DNA of 22,516 bases from a virus. Position 1 is the first letter of the stretch; the number at the start of each line of letters is the position of its first letter. The DNA lies in IMG/VR virus record IMGVR_UViG_3300013004_002107, positions 1-22,516 of that record; one strand, given 5' to 3'. Positions 1 through 7,750 of this stretch are shown here, piece after piece. Under the pieces are notes generated by a model that made no database searches, was not told the origin of the DNA, and saw only the letters and a list, made by a program, of their open reading frames with translations. The position numbers and the translations under genes were made by a program.

Positions 1-430
1 AGCAATCAAAACTGATGGAACTTTATGGACTTGGGGATATAATGCTAATTTACAACTTGGTAATAATGCTACAGGTAATAGATCCACTCCAATCACCACA
101 TTTGCCGGAGGAACCAACTGGAAACAAGTGAGTGGTGGAGGTTCTCATACGGCAGCAATCAAGACCGATGGAACTCTATGGACTTGGGGGGGAACTACTG
201 GATCACTTGGAAATGGTGTTGTCGGTAGTAGATCTACTCCAGTCACCACCTTTGCCGGAGGAACCAACTGGAAACAAGTGGCTGCTGGAGGTGCTCATAC
301 AGCAGCAATCAAAACTGATGGAACTTTATGGACTTGGGGATATAATGCTAATTTACAACTTGGTAATAATGCTACAGGTAATAGATCCACTCCAATCACC
401 ACATTTGCCGGAGGAACTAACTGGAAACAA
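1..430 (+). repeat. 303-bp-offset direct repeat inside the RCC1 gene
   Basis: Positions 1-127 and 304-430 are the same sequence with one mismatch (C at 115, T at 418). The offset is 303 bp, exactly 101 codons, so the duplication spans two RCC1 blades and keeps frame. The sequences diverge again within a few bases after the GT of the WKQV codons. Such long near-identity inside a protein repeat points to recent duplication or gene conversion. Confidence 0.9.
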
Positions 431-643
431 GTAACTTGTGGAACTAGTCATACATCGGCAATCAAGACCGATGGAACCTTATGGACTTGGGGTTCTGGAA
501 CTAATGGACAACTTGGAAACGCAACAATAACCAGCACATCCACTCCAGTCACCACCTTTGCCGGAGGAACCAACTGGAAACAAGTGGCTGCTGGAGGTGC
601 TCATACAGCAGTAATAAAATCAGTAGACTTCGCAAGTTTCTAA
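2..643 (+). CDS. RCC1-repeat beta-propeller protein (3' part, 5' end outside window)
   Basis: The reading frame is open from the left edge and stops at 641-643, so only the C-terminal 213 residues are visible. It consists of repeats of about 50 residues with the pattern AAIKTDGTLW-TWG-LGN-STP-TTFAGGTNWKQV, which is the RCC1/alpha-tubulin-suppressor type of beta-propeller blade; four TNWKQV units are visible. RCC1-like propellers are interaction scaffolds, and in phages such repeat proteins are often associated with tails or appendages. A virion or host-binding role here is inference. The protein ends with a short divergent tail (VIKSVDFASF). A GTG at 128 could pass for a start but is only an internal Val codon of a repeat. 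A second, complete RCC1 gene lies at 4284-5462 with very similar repeats. Confidence 0.85.
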   Translation, partial: AIKTDGTLWTWGYNANLQLGNNATGNRSTPITTFAGGTNWKQVSGGGSHTAAIKTDGTLWTWGGTTGSLGNGVVGSRSTPVTTFAGGTNWKQVAAGGAHTAAIKTDGTLWTWGYNANLQLGNNATGNRSTPITTFAGGTNWKQVTCGTSHTSAIKTDGTLWTWGSGTNGQLGNATITSTSTPVTTFAGGTNWKQVAAGGAHTAVIKSVDFASF

Positions 644-649
644 TAAATA
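641..649 (+). promoter_or_regulatory. Putative late promoter box (AATAAATA)
   Basis: TAATAAATA at 641-649 overlaps the stop codon of the RCC1 gene and lies 25 nt before the ATG at 675. It matches seven of eight positions of the T4 late consensus TATAAATA. It would start a transcript covering the block from 675 to 4259 and perhaps the RCC1 gene beyond. Confidence 0.5.
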
Positions 650-674
650 CCTCAAGATACATTCAATATTCTTT

Positions 675-2015
675 ATGAACCCCCTTGAGTTGGTCACAAA
701 AACACTGTATTCATTCAACGAAAAAGAACTCACAACACAAGTTCTTTCGGCATTTGGAAAGAGAGCAGAAACTTTTCAGCAATATGATGATGTAGCAAAG
801 ATTTTCTTTGAGATTAAAGATTTCTCAAATGCGATTACTTATGGCGAGAAAGCACTCAAACTCACAAAGACCAAAGAAGAAAAATATACAACATCAAAAA
901 ATCTTATCAACGCATACAATCAAAATAACTATCCAGAAAAAGCAATCACTCAAATATCAAAAATCAAATCACAAAATCCTCAAGATACCGAACTTCTTTT
1001 AGAGGAAACATTTTCATATTCTGCTTTAGGTCAAAATAATAAAGCAGAGAAACTTTTATTTGATTTACTCAAAAAGAAACTGCCACCTGAGATAGAAAGA
1101 AAAGCATATCACAACTTATCGGGTCATTACTTCAGGAAGGATGATATTCGCACAGGACTTCAACACTTTCTCAAGGCAGGAGAAGTGGAAGCATATAAGA
1201 ACCGACAACTTCCACCATTTCCAAAGTGGGACGGAACACCAGAGCCTGGAAGAACGATTATCATAGACAGTCAGTGTGGTGCTGGTGATGAGGTTATTCA
1301 TATTCGTTTTATGAAGCACCTGAAAGAACTTGGTATGAAACCAATCTGGACTTCTACAAGAAAAGAACTGGTGAAACTCTTCAACTATAATGGGTTTCAC
1401 TCTGTGTGTATCTACGATAAACCAGAGTTTCCAGAAGATGCCTGCTGGGTTTATGCTCTTGCTCTACCTTATTATCTCAATCTAAAAGTAGAAGATTTGG
1501 GTCAAACTCCTTATCTAAACCCATTACCAGAAAAACAAAAGCAATACTCTTATCTACAAGAAGACCAAAACTATAAGATTGGAATGTTTTGGAACTCTGG
1601 TTCTGGATTTGAGCAGGCACATTTTCGTTCTATTCAACCAGAACCTTTGTTTGATATTCTTTCTAAAACTCCAGCATCTTTATATTCCCTACAACTACCA
1701 GACCAAGTACCACCAGAAGGTTATGATGTAAAGACTTTTGATATTCCAAATCGTGACTTTACGGATACATTTTCAATTGTATCTCAAATGGACTTGGTGA
1801 TTACTTCGTGTACTTCTATTGCTCATATCGCAGCAGCACAAGGTAAGAAAGTTTGTGTGTTTGTGCCAATTATGGAATATTATGTATGGACAAGTTCAAC
1901 AGGAAAGTCTTGGTGGTATGGTGATAATGTTCATCTCTTCAAGCAAAAGAAACCAAGAAACTGGGACGAACCTTTGAAGCAATTGGGAGAGTTTCTAAAT
2001 GATAGAGGAATATAA
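675..2015 (+). CDS. TPR protein with C-terminal GT9/GT41-like glycosyltransferase domain
   Basis: This 446-residue protein has two parts. Residues about 25-190 are helical repeats of TPR type (for example FSNAITYGEKALKLTKTKEEK and NKAEKLLFDLLKKK). Residues about 195-446 resemble a GT-B nucleotide-sugar-binding half: SQCGAGDEVIHIRF near 197-210, WNSGSGFEQ near 305, and VITSCTSIAHIAAAQGKK near 374-391 followed by VFVP. That last pattern, a Thr/Ser-rich loop followed by an Ala-rich helix, is typical of GT9 heptosyltransferase-like and TPR-linked GT41-like enzymes. The predicted role is transfer of a sugar to a glycan or protein; donor and acceptor are unknown. It is the first gene of a five-gene overlapping block behind a late box at 641-649, and its end overlaps the next gene by 17 nt. 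Confidence 0.75.
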   Translation: MNPLELVTKTLYSFNEKELTTQVLSAFGKRAETFQQYDDVAKIFFEIKDFSNAITYGEKALKLTKTKEEKYTTSKNLINAYNQNNYPEKAITQISKIKSQNPQDTELLLEETFSYSALGQNNKAEKLLFDLLKKKLPPEIERKAYHNLSGHYFRKDDIRTGLQHFLKAGEVEAYKNRQLPPFPKWDGTPEPGRTIIIDSQCGAGDEVIHIRFMKHLKELGMKPIWTSTRKELVKLFNYNGFHSVCIYDKPEFPEDACWVYALALPYYLNLKVEDLGQTPYLNPLPEKQKQYSYLQEDQNYKIGMFWNSGSGFEQAHFRSIQPEPLFDILSKTPASLYSLQLPDQVPPEGYDVKTFDIPNRDFTDTFSIVSQMDLVITSCTSIAHIAAAQGKKVCVFVPIMEYYVWTSSTGKSWWYGDNVHLFKQKKPRNWDEPLKQLGEFLNDRGI

Positions 2016-2457
2016 CTTATCCTTTCTCAATCTAAATACGATTAAGAACACACTTTTACAGATAGAAGCAAGTTCTCACGGACTTGTCACTAAAGGGTTT
2101 TCCACTTATAATTATGGAATGCCTATTCTAATGTATCCAGAACTGACTGGATTGCGGAATATTTTCAAACAATATGTTAGATTATATTGTAATAAGTATG
2201 ATATTCCTCCACTCAAGTTTATCAATAGTTGGTTCAATATCTCACAAGCAGGAAATAAACTCAAGGCACATAAGCACGAAGAAAGTATTGTAAGTGGAGC
2301 ATTTTATATTTCTGGAAGCACTCCTTTGATATTTCCAGATACTTCAATTCATCCTTATCCAGGACTATTGGTTATCTTTTCAAGTGATTTGGTTCATTAT
2401 ACAGAAGAAGAAACTGAAGAACGAATTATTATTAGTTTTAACACGGATTACTTATGA
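1999..2457 (+). CDS. 2OG-Fe(II) oxygenase-like protein
   Basis: The 152-residue product has the layout of the small phage 2OG-Fe(II) oxygenase family (2OG-FeII_Oxy_5 type). It shows NSWFNISQAGNKLKAHKHEES (76-96) followed by SGAFYI, then PYPGLLVIFSSDLVHYTEE and RIIISFN at the C-terminus. Candidate iron ligands are H91 or H93 with the distal H133, and R142 would bind 2-oxoglutarate. Members hydroxylate proteins or small molecules and are common in cyanophages near tail or glycan genes. The substrate is unknown. The start ATG lies inside the upstream gene, with GGGAGAG at 1985-1991 as a plausible ribosome binding site, and the stop overlaps the next start (ATGA). Confidence 0.72.
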   Translation: MIEEYNLSFLNLNTIKNTLLQIEASSHGLVTKGFSTYNYGMPILMYPELTGLRNIFKQYVRLYCNKYDIPPLKFINSWFNISQAGNKLKAHKHEESIVSGAFYISGSTPLIFPDTSIHPYPGLLVIFSSDLVHYTEEETEERIIISFNTDYL

Positions 2458-3239
2458 AATTTTTATTTTTAGTTGGTTCGGCACTCAAACACTTTCAAGA
2501 GAAAGATTTTAGTGCCTATGATGAGCAACAAAGATTTGAGCAAACCTTAGAAACGATTGAGTGTATTCGTAAGAAAGTTCATAATTCTTATGTGGTTTTA
2601 TTTGAGTGTTCTTCTAAATCAATTGATGAAAACCAAAAAGATATTCTCAAAGAAAAAACGGATTTGTTTCTGGAGTTTTATGATGAACCAGTTCTCAAAC
2701 AAATCTATGAAAATCTTGAGGCAAGACCAGAACTGATTACATACGGCAAATCACTATTAGAAACAAGAGGATTACTGAATACTCTTTATGTAATACAAAA
2801 GCATAATATTTTTAATGATAGTCAAAGAGTATTCAAATTGACTGGTAGATATTTACTGAATGATGATTTTGATATTCAAGATTATCAAAGTAAGTTCCTT
2901 GAGAATAAGTATGTAATTAAAAAGTATGACTACCTTTCACAAGAAATGGAAAACTATGAAAAAGAACTTGAGAATGTTTATGCTTATCTCTATGGAGCAA
3001 AGGGTATGATGATTACGGGTCTTTGGTCTTTTGATAGAATGTTATTTACTGATACTATAGAAGCACTTGAAAAAGCATTTACTTATATGGAAAAAATGAT
3101 ACAGTTTACTGCCGGAACTGATGTAGAACATTCACTTTATCGTTTTATCAATAAGAAGAATGTTATTGATATTCCTAATCTTGGTCTTACGATGGTCAAA
3201 GGAATGTCCGGTGAAAATGGTGGAGTGTATCATTCGTGA
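2454..3239 (+). CDS. Putative glycosyltransferase-like protein (261 aa)
   Basis: The N-terminus (MKFLFLVGSALKHFQ) looks like a first beta strand, followed by a helix that collects IRKKV and then VVLFECSSKSI. The central FKLTGRYLLNDDFDI (near residues 128-142) resembles the K-x-T/S-G-R-Y plus acidic signature seen in viral and bacterial GT-A-like proteins of surface-glycan loci. No canonical DxD was located with certainty, so the function is inferred mainly from motif shape and context. The gene starts on the ATGA overlap with the oxygenase gene and ends on a GTGA overlap with the next gene, so the block is probably translated in a coupled way. It could also be a non-catalytic partner of a neighbouring transferase. 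Confidence 0.5.
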   Translation: MKFLFLVGSALKHFQEKDFSAYDEQQRFEQTLETIECIRKKVHNSYVVLFECSSKSIDENQKDILKEKTDLFLEFYDEPVLKQIYENLEARPELITYGKSLLETRGLLNTLYVIQKHNIFNDSQRVFKLTGRYLLNDDFDIQDYQSKFLENKYVIKKYDYLSQEMENYEKELENVYAYLYGAKGMMITGLWSFDRMLFTDTIEALEKAFTYMEKMIQFTAGTDVEHSLYRFINKKNVIDIPNLGLTMVKGMSGENGGVYHS

Positions 3240-3916
3240 AACTAGCAATCTTTTATCATATAGGACAAATGGGAATAGGTGCTTTCATTTACCAGCAACA
3301 ATTACATAGATTATATGCTTCAGGATTACTTCAAAATGCTGATTATACTTATTTTAGTGTAAATGGAAGTCAAGAACTTTTTAATGTTCCTGATAAAGTA
3401 ATAGTTAAGTATAATAAGGAGGAAGATTGGGGAACTGAAAAAACCACCTTATTAGCACTTAATGATTTCTGTAAGAATAATCCAGATTATAAGGTTCTTT
3501 ATTTTCATACCAAAGGAGCAACAAAGAATGAACTTTCGGTTCAATCTTGGAGATTAATGATGGAATATTTTGTGATTGATAAATGGAAGGAATGTATAAA
3601 GTATCTAGATACTTATACTTGTGTTGGTTCTCATTTGGGAACTATTGGGCCAAGTATTTGTGCCGATGGTTCTTTAATACCAAATGATAAGACTTATGCT
3701 TATATGGGAAATTTTTGGTGGGCAAATGCTTCCTATATTAATACAATCAAATCACGATACTTAAACTCTGAGTGTAGAATGGAAAAGGAAAGATGGATTG
3801 GTGATAGTGATAGTTGCTATCCAAAGACTTTATATAATGATGTATTATTTGAAGAAAATCCTTTTGAGTTTAATAATTATAGTTATTATTTTAAGGAGGG
3901 TGATTATGTTTCGTGA
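3236..3916 (+). CDS. Putative glycosyltransferase-like protein with HTKG and GNFWWA motifs
   Basis: The 226-residue protein contains VLYFHTKGAT (near 97-106), then a Trp-rich segment (SWRLMMEYFVIDKW), and later AYMGNFWWANASYI. This set of motifs recurs in uncharacterised proteins from bacterial and phage glycan clusters that are usually annotated as glycosyltransferase-like. The exact reaction cannot be read from the sequence. The start is GTG at 3236, the only start consistent with the GTGA overlap, and the first residues (KLAIFYHIGQMG) look like a native beta strand. The last 11 nt overlap the next gene, whose strong ribosome binding site AAGGAGG lies inside this one. Confidence 0.5.
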   Translation: MKLAIFYHIGQMGIGAFIYQQQLHRLYASGLLQNADYTYFSVNGSQELFNVPDKVIVKYNKEEDWGTEKTTLLALNDFCKNNPDYKVLYFHTKGATKNELSVQSWRLMMEYFVIDKWKECIKYLDTYTCVGSHLGTIGPSICADGSLIPNDKTYAYMGNFWWANASYINTIKSRYLNSECRMEKERWIGDSDSCYPKTLYNDVLFEENPFEFNNYSYYFKEGDYVS

Positions 3917-4259
3917 GTGTGGAGAATGTACTGCCTGCTGTTCTTGGTTGGTGGGCGATGCTTTTGGATGGAAGTTTGGGTGTAGTCAATCTTGTAGATT
4001 TCTAGAAGAAGGTGGTTGTGGAGTTCATAAGGCACGACCAGAAGTCTGTAGGAATTATCAGTGTGCTTGGTCTCAACATTTACTTCCAGAAGAAATGAGA
4101 CCTGATAAGTGTAATGTATTGGTCTCTGTAGAACAAAATGAGAACGGGCAGTATCTAAAGGCAGTTGGAATAAATAATAAAAAGATATCTGCTGATGTAA
4201 AAGATTGGTTTATAAAGTGGGGAGAGAAAATGAATACTCCAATTATGATATCAGAGTAG
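3906..4259 (+). CDS. YkgJ-like cysteine cluster protein
   Basis: The 117-residue product begins with C5-x2-C8-x2-C11-C12 and continues with C26, C30, C38, C48 and C53 in a pattern typical of the YkgJ (CxxCxxCC) zinc- or iron-binding family. RPEVCRNYQC is the characteristic end of the cluster. Family members are thought to bind metal; no enzymatic role is established. The start at 3906 is chosen over upstream in-frame codons because AAGGAGGG at 3893-3900 sits 5 nt before it and because the Cys motif begins at residue 5. A metal-binding protein next to an Fe(II) oxygenase gene could be functionally linked, but that is only a suggestion from order. Confidence 0.75.
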   Translation: MFRECGECTACCSWLVGDAFGWKFGCSQSCRFLEEGGCGVHKARPEVCRNYQCAWSQHLLPEEMRPDKCNVLVSVEQNENGQYLKAVGINNKKISADVKDWFIKWGEKMNTPIMISE

Positions 4260-4283
4260 TTTCCAAGTCTTTAGAGGTCCCTA

Positions 4284-5462
4284 ATGCCTACATTTTATAA
4301 CTTTACGGAAAATGGAGTTGTCTATAGTTTTGATGATGTCTTTGTGCCTGCTGATTTGTTTCGTGATGGGAACTTATTCACTTGGGGTGCTGGAGGTACT
4401 GGAATACTTGGAAATGCAGCAACAACCGATAGATCCACTCCAGTCACCACATCTGCTGGAGGAACCAACTGGAAACAAGTCAGTGGTGGGGCCGCGCATA
4501 CAGCAGCAATAAAAACCGATGGAACTTTATGGGTTTGGGGTTCGGGAACTTATGGAAGACTTGGAAATGCATCAACAACCAATAGATCCACTCCAGTCAC
4601 CACATTTGCTGGAGGAACCAACTGGAAACAGGTAAGTGCTGGAAATGGTTTGACAGCAGCAATCAAGACCGATGGAACCTTATGGACTTGGGGTTATGGT
4701 GCTAATGGAAGACTTGGAAACGCAGCAACAACCGATAGATCCACTCCAGTCACCACATCTGCTGGAGGAACCAACTGGAAACAGGTAAGTGCTGGAAATG
4801 GTTTGACAGCAGCAATCAAGACCGATGGAACTTTATGGGTTTGGGGTAATAATGCTAGTGGACAACTTGGAAATGCTGGCACAACTAGTAGATCCACTCC
4901 AGTCACCACATTTGCTGGAGGAACCAACTGGAAACAAGTGAGTTCTGGATTTGAGTTTACAGCAGCAATCAAGACCGATGGAACTCTTTGGCTTTGGGGT
5001 AAAGGATCTAGTGGTCAACTTGGAAACAATAGTAATGGCGATATATCTACTCCAGTCACCACATTCGCTGGAGGAACCAACTGGAAACAAGTGGGTGCTG
5101 CTGGATACTCTCCAGCAGCAATCAAAACCGATGGAACTCTATGGGTTTGGGGGTTTTCTTTTAGTGGAAGACTTGGAACTGGTGAGCCGCCATTTACCAC
5201 TAAATTCACACCAGTCACCACATTCGCTGGAGGAACCAATTGGAAACAAGTCAGTTCTGGATTTAATCACACAACAGCAATCAAGACCGATGGAACCTTA
5301 TGGACTTGGGGTTATGGTGCTAATGGAAGACTTGGAAACGCAGCAACAACTGATGTATCCACTCCAGTCACCACATTTGCCGGAGGAACCAACTGGAAAC
5401 AAGTGAGTTCTGGAGATAGTGCTCATACAGCAGCACTCACCTACCAAGACCCAGGCATCTAA
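4284..5462 (+). CDS. RCC1-repeat beta-propeller protein, complete seven-unit gene
   Basis: The 392-residue protein has a short N-terminal segment (MPTFYNFTENGVVYSFDDVF, then VPADLFRDG) followed by seven repeats ending in TNWKQV. This is the number of blades needed for one closed RCC1-type propeller. Each repeat reads roughly AAIKTDGTLW-WG-LGN-STPVTT-AGGTNWKQV, and the C-terminus ends in LTYQDPGI. No signal peptide or membrane segment is seen. The N-terminal segment before the propeller resembles attachment sequences of phage structural or appendage proteins, so a virion or host-contact role is likely but unproven. AGAGG at 4273-4277 is a plausible ribosome binding site. The stop codon is embedded in the late box at 5459-5465. 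The repeats are very close in DNA sequence to those of the partial RCC1 gene at the left edge. Confidence 0.85.
   Translation: MPTFYNFTENGVVYSFDDVFVPADLFRDGNLFTWGAGGTGILGNAATTDRSTPVTTSAGGTNWKQVSGGAAHTAAIKTDGTLWVWGSGTYGRLGNASTTNRSTPVTTFAGGTNWKQVSAGNGLTAAIKTDGTLWTWGYGANGRLGNAATTDRSTPVTTSAGGTNWKQVSAGNGLTAAIKTDGTLWVWGNNASGQLGNAGTTSRSTPVTTFAGGTNWKQVSSGFEFTAAIKTDGTLWLWGKGSSGQLGNNSNGDISTPVTTFAGGTNWKQVGAAGYSPAAIKTDGTLWVWGFSFSGRLGTGEPPFTTKFTPVTTFAGGTNWKQVSSGFNHTTAIKTDGTLWTWGYGANGRLGNAATTDVSTPVTTFAGGTNWKQVSSGDSAHTAALTYQDPGI
4608..4831 (+). repeat. 71-bp identical direct repeat, 153-bp offset, in RCC1 gene
   Basis: Positions 4608-4678 and 4761-4831 are identical over 71 bp, offset by 153 bp (51 codons, one blade). 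Other blades share shorter identical tracts; for instance, the text around 4682-4732 is nearly repeated at 5301-5350. This exceeds what protein conservation would require and suggests blade duplication or gene conversion. Confidence 0.85.
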
Positions 5463-5465
5463 ATA
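5459..5465 (+). promoter_or_regulatory. Putative late promoter box (CTAAATA)
   Basis: CTAAATA at 5459-5465 contains the TAA stop of the RCC1 gene and lies 20 nt before the ATG at 5486. It is a one-base variant of the TAAATA core of T4-type late promoters. The same heptamer precedes the genes at 16953 and 20470. It would start transcription of the run 5486-10201. Confidence 0.55.
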
Positions 5466-5485
5466 CTCATAACAATCAAAATATT

Positions 5486-6268
5486 ATGAAGACATTATAT
5501 TTTCTTGGAGGACTTCCAAGAAGTGGTTCTACATTATTAGGGTCTATACTCAATCAACATCCAGACATTTATGTATCACCAACATCTCCATTAGGTGATG
5601 TGGTGACTGATATTGAGCAATCATTCAATAAAGTAGACCAGCAGTTTACCTTTGACCGTAAAGCAATATCTTATAATGTCTACAAGGCAGTTCTTGCGAA
5701 CTTTTATAATCATATTCCAAAGTCAACAATCCTAGACAAGCACAGATTTTGGGGTAAGAACCTTGATACGGTTCAAATGTTTCTTTCAAACAAACCAAAG
5801 ATTGTAGCAACTTATCGTTCTATTCCAGAAGTTCTTACATCTTATATCTCACTGATAGAAAGAACCAAGCACGAAGATAATTTTATTGATAATCATTTGA
5901 GACGAGACAATCTTCCAATCACAAATAACAATCGTGCTGATTATATTTGGAGATATTATGTTGCTCCATCTTATGAGAGTATGGTATATGGTCTCACAAA
6001 GTATCCAGACTGGGTTCATCTGGTAGAATATAGTCAACTCATTTCTAATCCACAAGAAGAACTCAATAAGGTCTATGAGTTTTTAGAAGTTTCTCCTCAA
6101 GACAATAACTTCAATGAGATTGAGAATGCTTGTGGAGAACAGAAAGACGAAGCCTGGGGACTAAAAGACCTTCATACCATTCGTCCAAAGTTATCTAAAA
6201 TCTCACAAAATCCTATTGATATAATAGGAGAAGAAAATGTAAAACTATATTCCAAGTTTGATTTATGA
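5486..6268 (+). CDS. Sulfotransferase family protein
   Basis: The 260-residue protein opens with LGGLPRSGSTLLGSILNQHP (residues 7-26). This is the 5'-phosphosulfate-binding loop of PAPS-dependent sulfotransferases, with the typical PRSGST core. TYRSIPEVLTSYISLI near 109-124 fits the 3'-phosphate-binding R...S segment. These enzymes move sulfate from PAPS to a hydroxyl or amine, commonly on carbohydrates. Length is normal for the prokaryotic Sulfotransfer_3-type family. Its place at the head of a glycosyltransferase and methyltransferase run suggests sulfation of a glycan, which is inference. Transcription probably starts at the CTAAATA box 20 nt upstream, and the stop overlaps the next start (ATGA). 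Confidence 0.85.
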   Translation: MKTLYFLGGLPRSGSTLLGSILNQHPDIYVSPTSPLGDVVTDIEQSFNKVDQQFTFDRKAISYNVYKAVLANFYNHIPKSTILDKHRFWGKNLDTVQMFLSNKPKIVATYRSIPEVLTSYISLIERTKHEDNFIDNHLRRDNLPITNNNRADYIWRYYVAPSYESMVYGLTKYPDWVHLVEYSQLISNPQEELNKVYEFLEVSPQDNNFNEIENACGEQKDEAWGLKDLHTIRPKLSKISQNPIDIIGEENVKLYSKFDL

Positions 6269-7065
6269 AAACTCATTTGTTAGTTGTTCTTCAGTCTCAT
6301 TCAAAAGGAAACCGAGATGATAGTCACGAAAGATATTGTGAAGCACCAAAGATAGAAGTATCATCAAGATGTATTTTTTCTGTAATTGATAGTCTTAACT
6401 ATGCTCAAGAACAATATCCAGATTATGAAATAGAACTCCAAATTTTTGACGACCATTCAGACCAAGAGTTTCTAGATATTCTTCAAAGATTGATTGATAC
6501 GGCAAAGTTCAAAGTTAATTTGACCCATCTTGAAACTTATGGTATAATGCCTTCTATACTTCGTTGCTATGAACACGGCAGAGATTATGGAAAAGATTGG
6601 GTCTACTTTATTCAGGATGACTTTCTTCATCAACAAAACTCTGTTGAGTTGATGATAGATGCTATTAATCAGTTTAGTTGTAATCTAGGAAAACCTGCGA
6701 GTATCTTTCCATTTAATAAACCAGCAGAGTATCACGATCCTCAAAATACTGCTGTTCCCTGTAATCTTGTTGTTGGGAAAGACCGTTACTGGAGAACCAA
6801 CATTCATCCAGCAGTGACTTTGATGACCCATAGTAGTATTATAAAACTTCACTGGGACTTGTTTTATAAAATGGGAACAAGTGAAGTGAGTGAAACGATG
6901 GAAATGGAGAGTATAGATAAAATCTATTATGAAAGAGGATATTATTGCTTTACTCCTATTCCCTCACTAGCACTTCATATGCAAACAGAATGGGATAAGG
7001 ATTTCTTCCTTGATTGGAAGTCTTGGTGGAACGAATACGATTTGGAGAAACTGAATGAAAATTAA
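6265..7065 (+). CDS. GT-A-type glycosyltransferase
   Basis: The 266-residue protein has features of a GT-A glycosyltransferase. These are an N-terminal strand (THLLVVLQSHS), QIFDDHSDQ near residues 60-68 corresponding to the nucleotide-binding DD-S segment of GT2-like enzymes, and DWVYFIQDDFL near 111-121 as a DxD-like metal site. The predicted role is transfer of a sugar from a nucleotide donor; specificity is unknown. It overlaps the sulfotransferase stop by ATGA, and its own last 11 nt overlap the next gene. The next gene has a similar strand plus DD architecture but little visible sequence identity. Confidence 0.7.
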   Translation: MKTHLLVVLQSHSKGNRDDSHERYCEAPKIEVSSRCIFSVIDSLNYAQEQYPDYEIELQIFDDHSDQEFLDILQRLIDTAKFKVNLTHLETYGIMPSILRCYEHGRDYGKDWVYFIQDDFLHQQNSVELMIDAINQFSCNLGKPASIFPFNKPAEYHDPQNTAVPCNLVVGKDRYWRTNIHPAVTLMTHSSIIKLHWDLFYKMGTSEVSETMEMESIDKIYYERGYYCFTPIPSLALHMQTEWDKDFFLDWKSWWNEYDLEKLNEN

Positions 7066-7750
7066 TGTATATCTAAGGCACTGTTATTATTCTAAGATAC
7101 AGGAAAGTCCGGGAAAACAAAGACCAGAATGGTGGGATAAGGAAAAGGTATTTCAAAACTTCAAGAACACTCTCAATCCAGAAACCACAAACTATACACT
7201 CATTTACGATGAACACTATGGTAAGATAGAAGATACTTTCCTATCACAAGAAGAGAATGTTCATATTATAAATGCTGGTGGAGAAGCAAAGAGTTTTATT
7301 GAGACTTTGAAGTATATTCAAACTCAAAATCATTCAGCAGAAGATATCATTTATTTTCTTGAAGATGATTATGTTCATCGTCCAAACTGGGATAAGATTT
7401 TGATGGAAGGATTTGAACTTGGTGTTGATTATGTAACTCTTTATGACCACGGTGATAAGTATATGGAGTTTTATAGTGAGTTTAGAACCAAGGTCTTACA
7501 CTCAAAATCATCTCACTGGATGGCAACTCCTTCCACCACAAATACTTTTGCTGTGAAGTTTTCAACTCTTATGAAGGACTTTTCGGTTCATCATAAATAT
7601 TCTACAGGAGTGGAACCATCAGCAGACCACCAAAAGTTTTTAGAATTAGCACAAAAGGGAAGAGTTCTTATATCTTCAATTCCCGGTTATTCTACACACT
7701 GTCAAGCAGATTTATTATCTCCCTGTATTGATTGGAAAGAATTTTTATGA
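7055..7750 (+). CDS. Putative glycosyltransferase (GT-A-like)
   Basis: The 231-residue protein contains DIIYFLEDDYVHRPNWDKIL (near 96-115), which closely resembles the strand-DxD-helix segment of GT-A glycosyltransferases. AGGEAKSFIETLKYI lies just before it, as expected for the helix preceding the metal site. Acceptor and donor are unknown. GGAG at 7044-7047 provides a ribosome binding site 7 nt before the ATG. The gene overlaps both neighbours (11 nt before, ATGA after), so it is part of a coupled translation unit from 5486 to 10201. Confidence 0.65.
   Translation: MKINVYLRHCYYSKIQESPGKQRPEWWDKEKVFQNFKNTLNPETTNYTLIYDEHYGKIEDTFLSQEENVHIINAGGEAKSFIETLKYIQTQNHSAEDIIYFLEDDYVHRPNWDKILMEGFELGVDYVTLYDHGDKYMEFYSEFRTKVLHSKSSHWMATPSTTNTFAVKFSTLMKDFSVHHKYSTGVEPSADHQKFLELAQKGRVLISSIPGYSTHCQADLLSPCIDWKEFL

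Noticed and set aside
132-434. 100-codon frame in +3 across the RCC1 repeats
   Set aside because: Shadow of the repeat sequence in another frame; Leu/Gln/Pro-rich text produced by the DNA repeats, with the RCC1 frame clearly the coding one. Similar shadows at 4312-4512, 4951-5406 and on the minus strand at 4694-5239 were dropped too.
2032-2038. CTAAATA as a late promoter inside the oxygenase gene
   Set aside because: It lies within coding sequence, over 400 nt from the next start, and is expected by chance in AT-rich DNA.
3798-3905. Long N-terminal extension of the YkgJ-like protein
   Set aside because: It lies within the preceding gene, is a hydrophobic shadow of its codons, and ATG 3906 has a near-perfect ribosome binding site.
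1-5462. Regularly spaced repeats as a CRISPR array
   Set aside because: The repeats are in-frame protein repeats of about 150 bp with related, not unique, intervening sequence. No short palindromic repeats and no cas genes.
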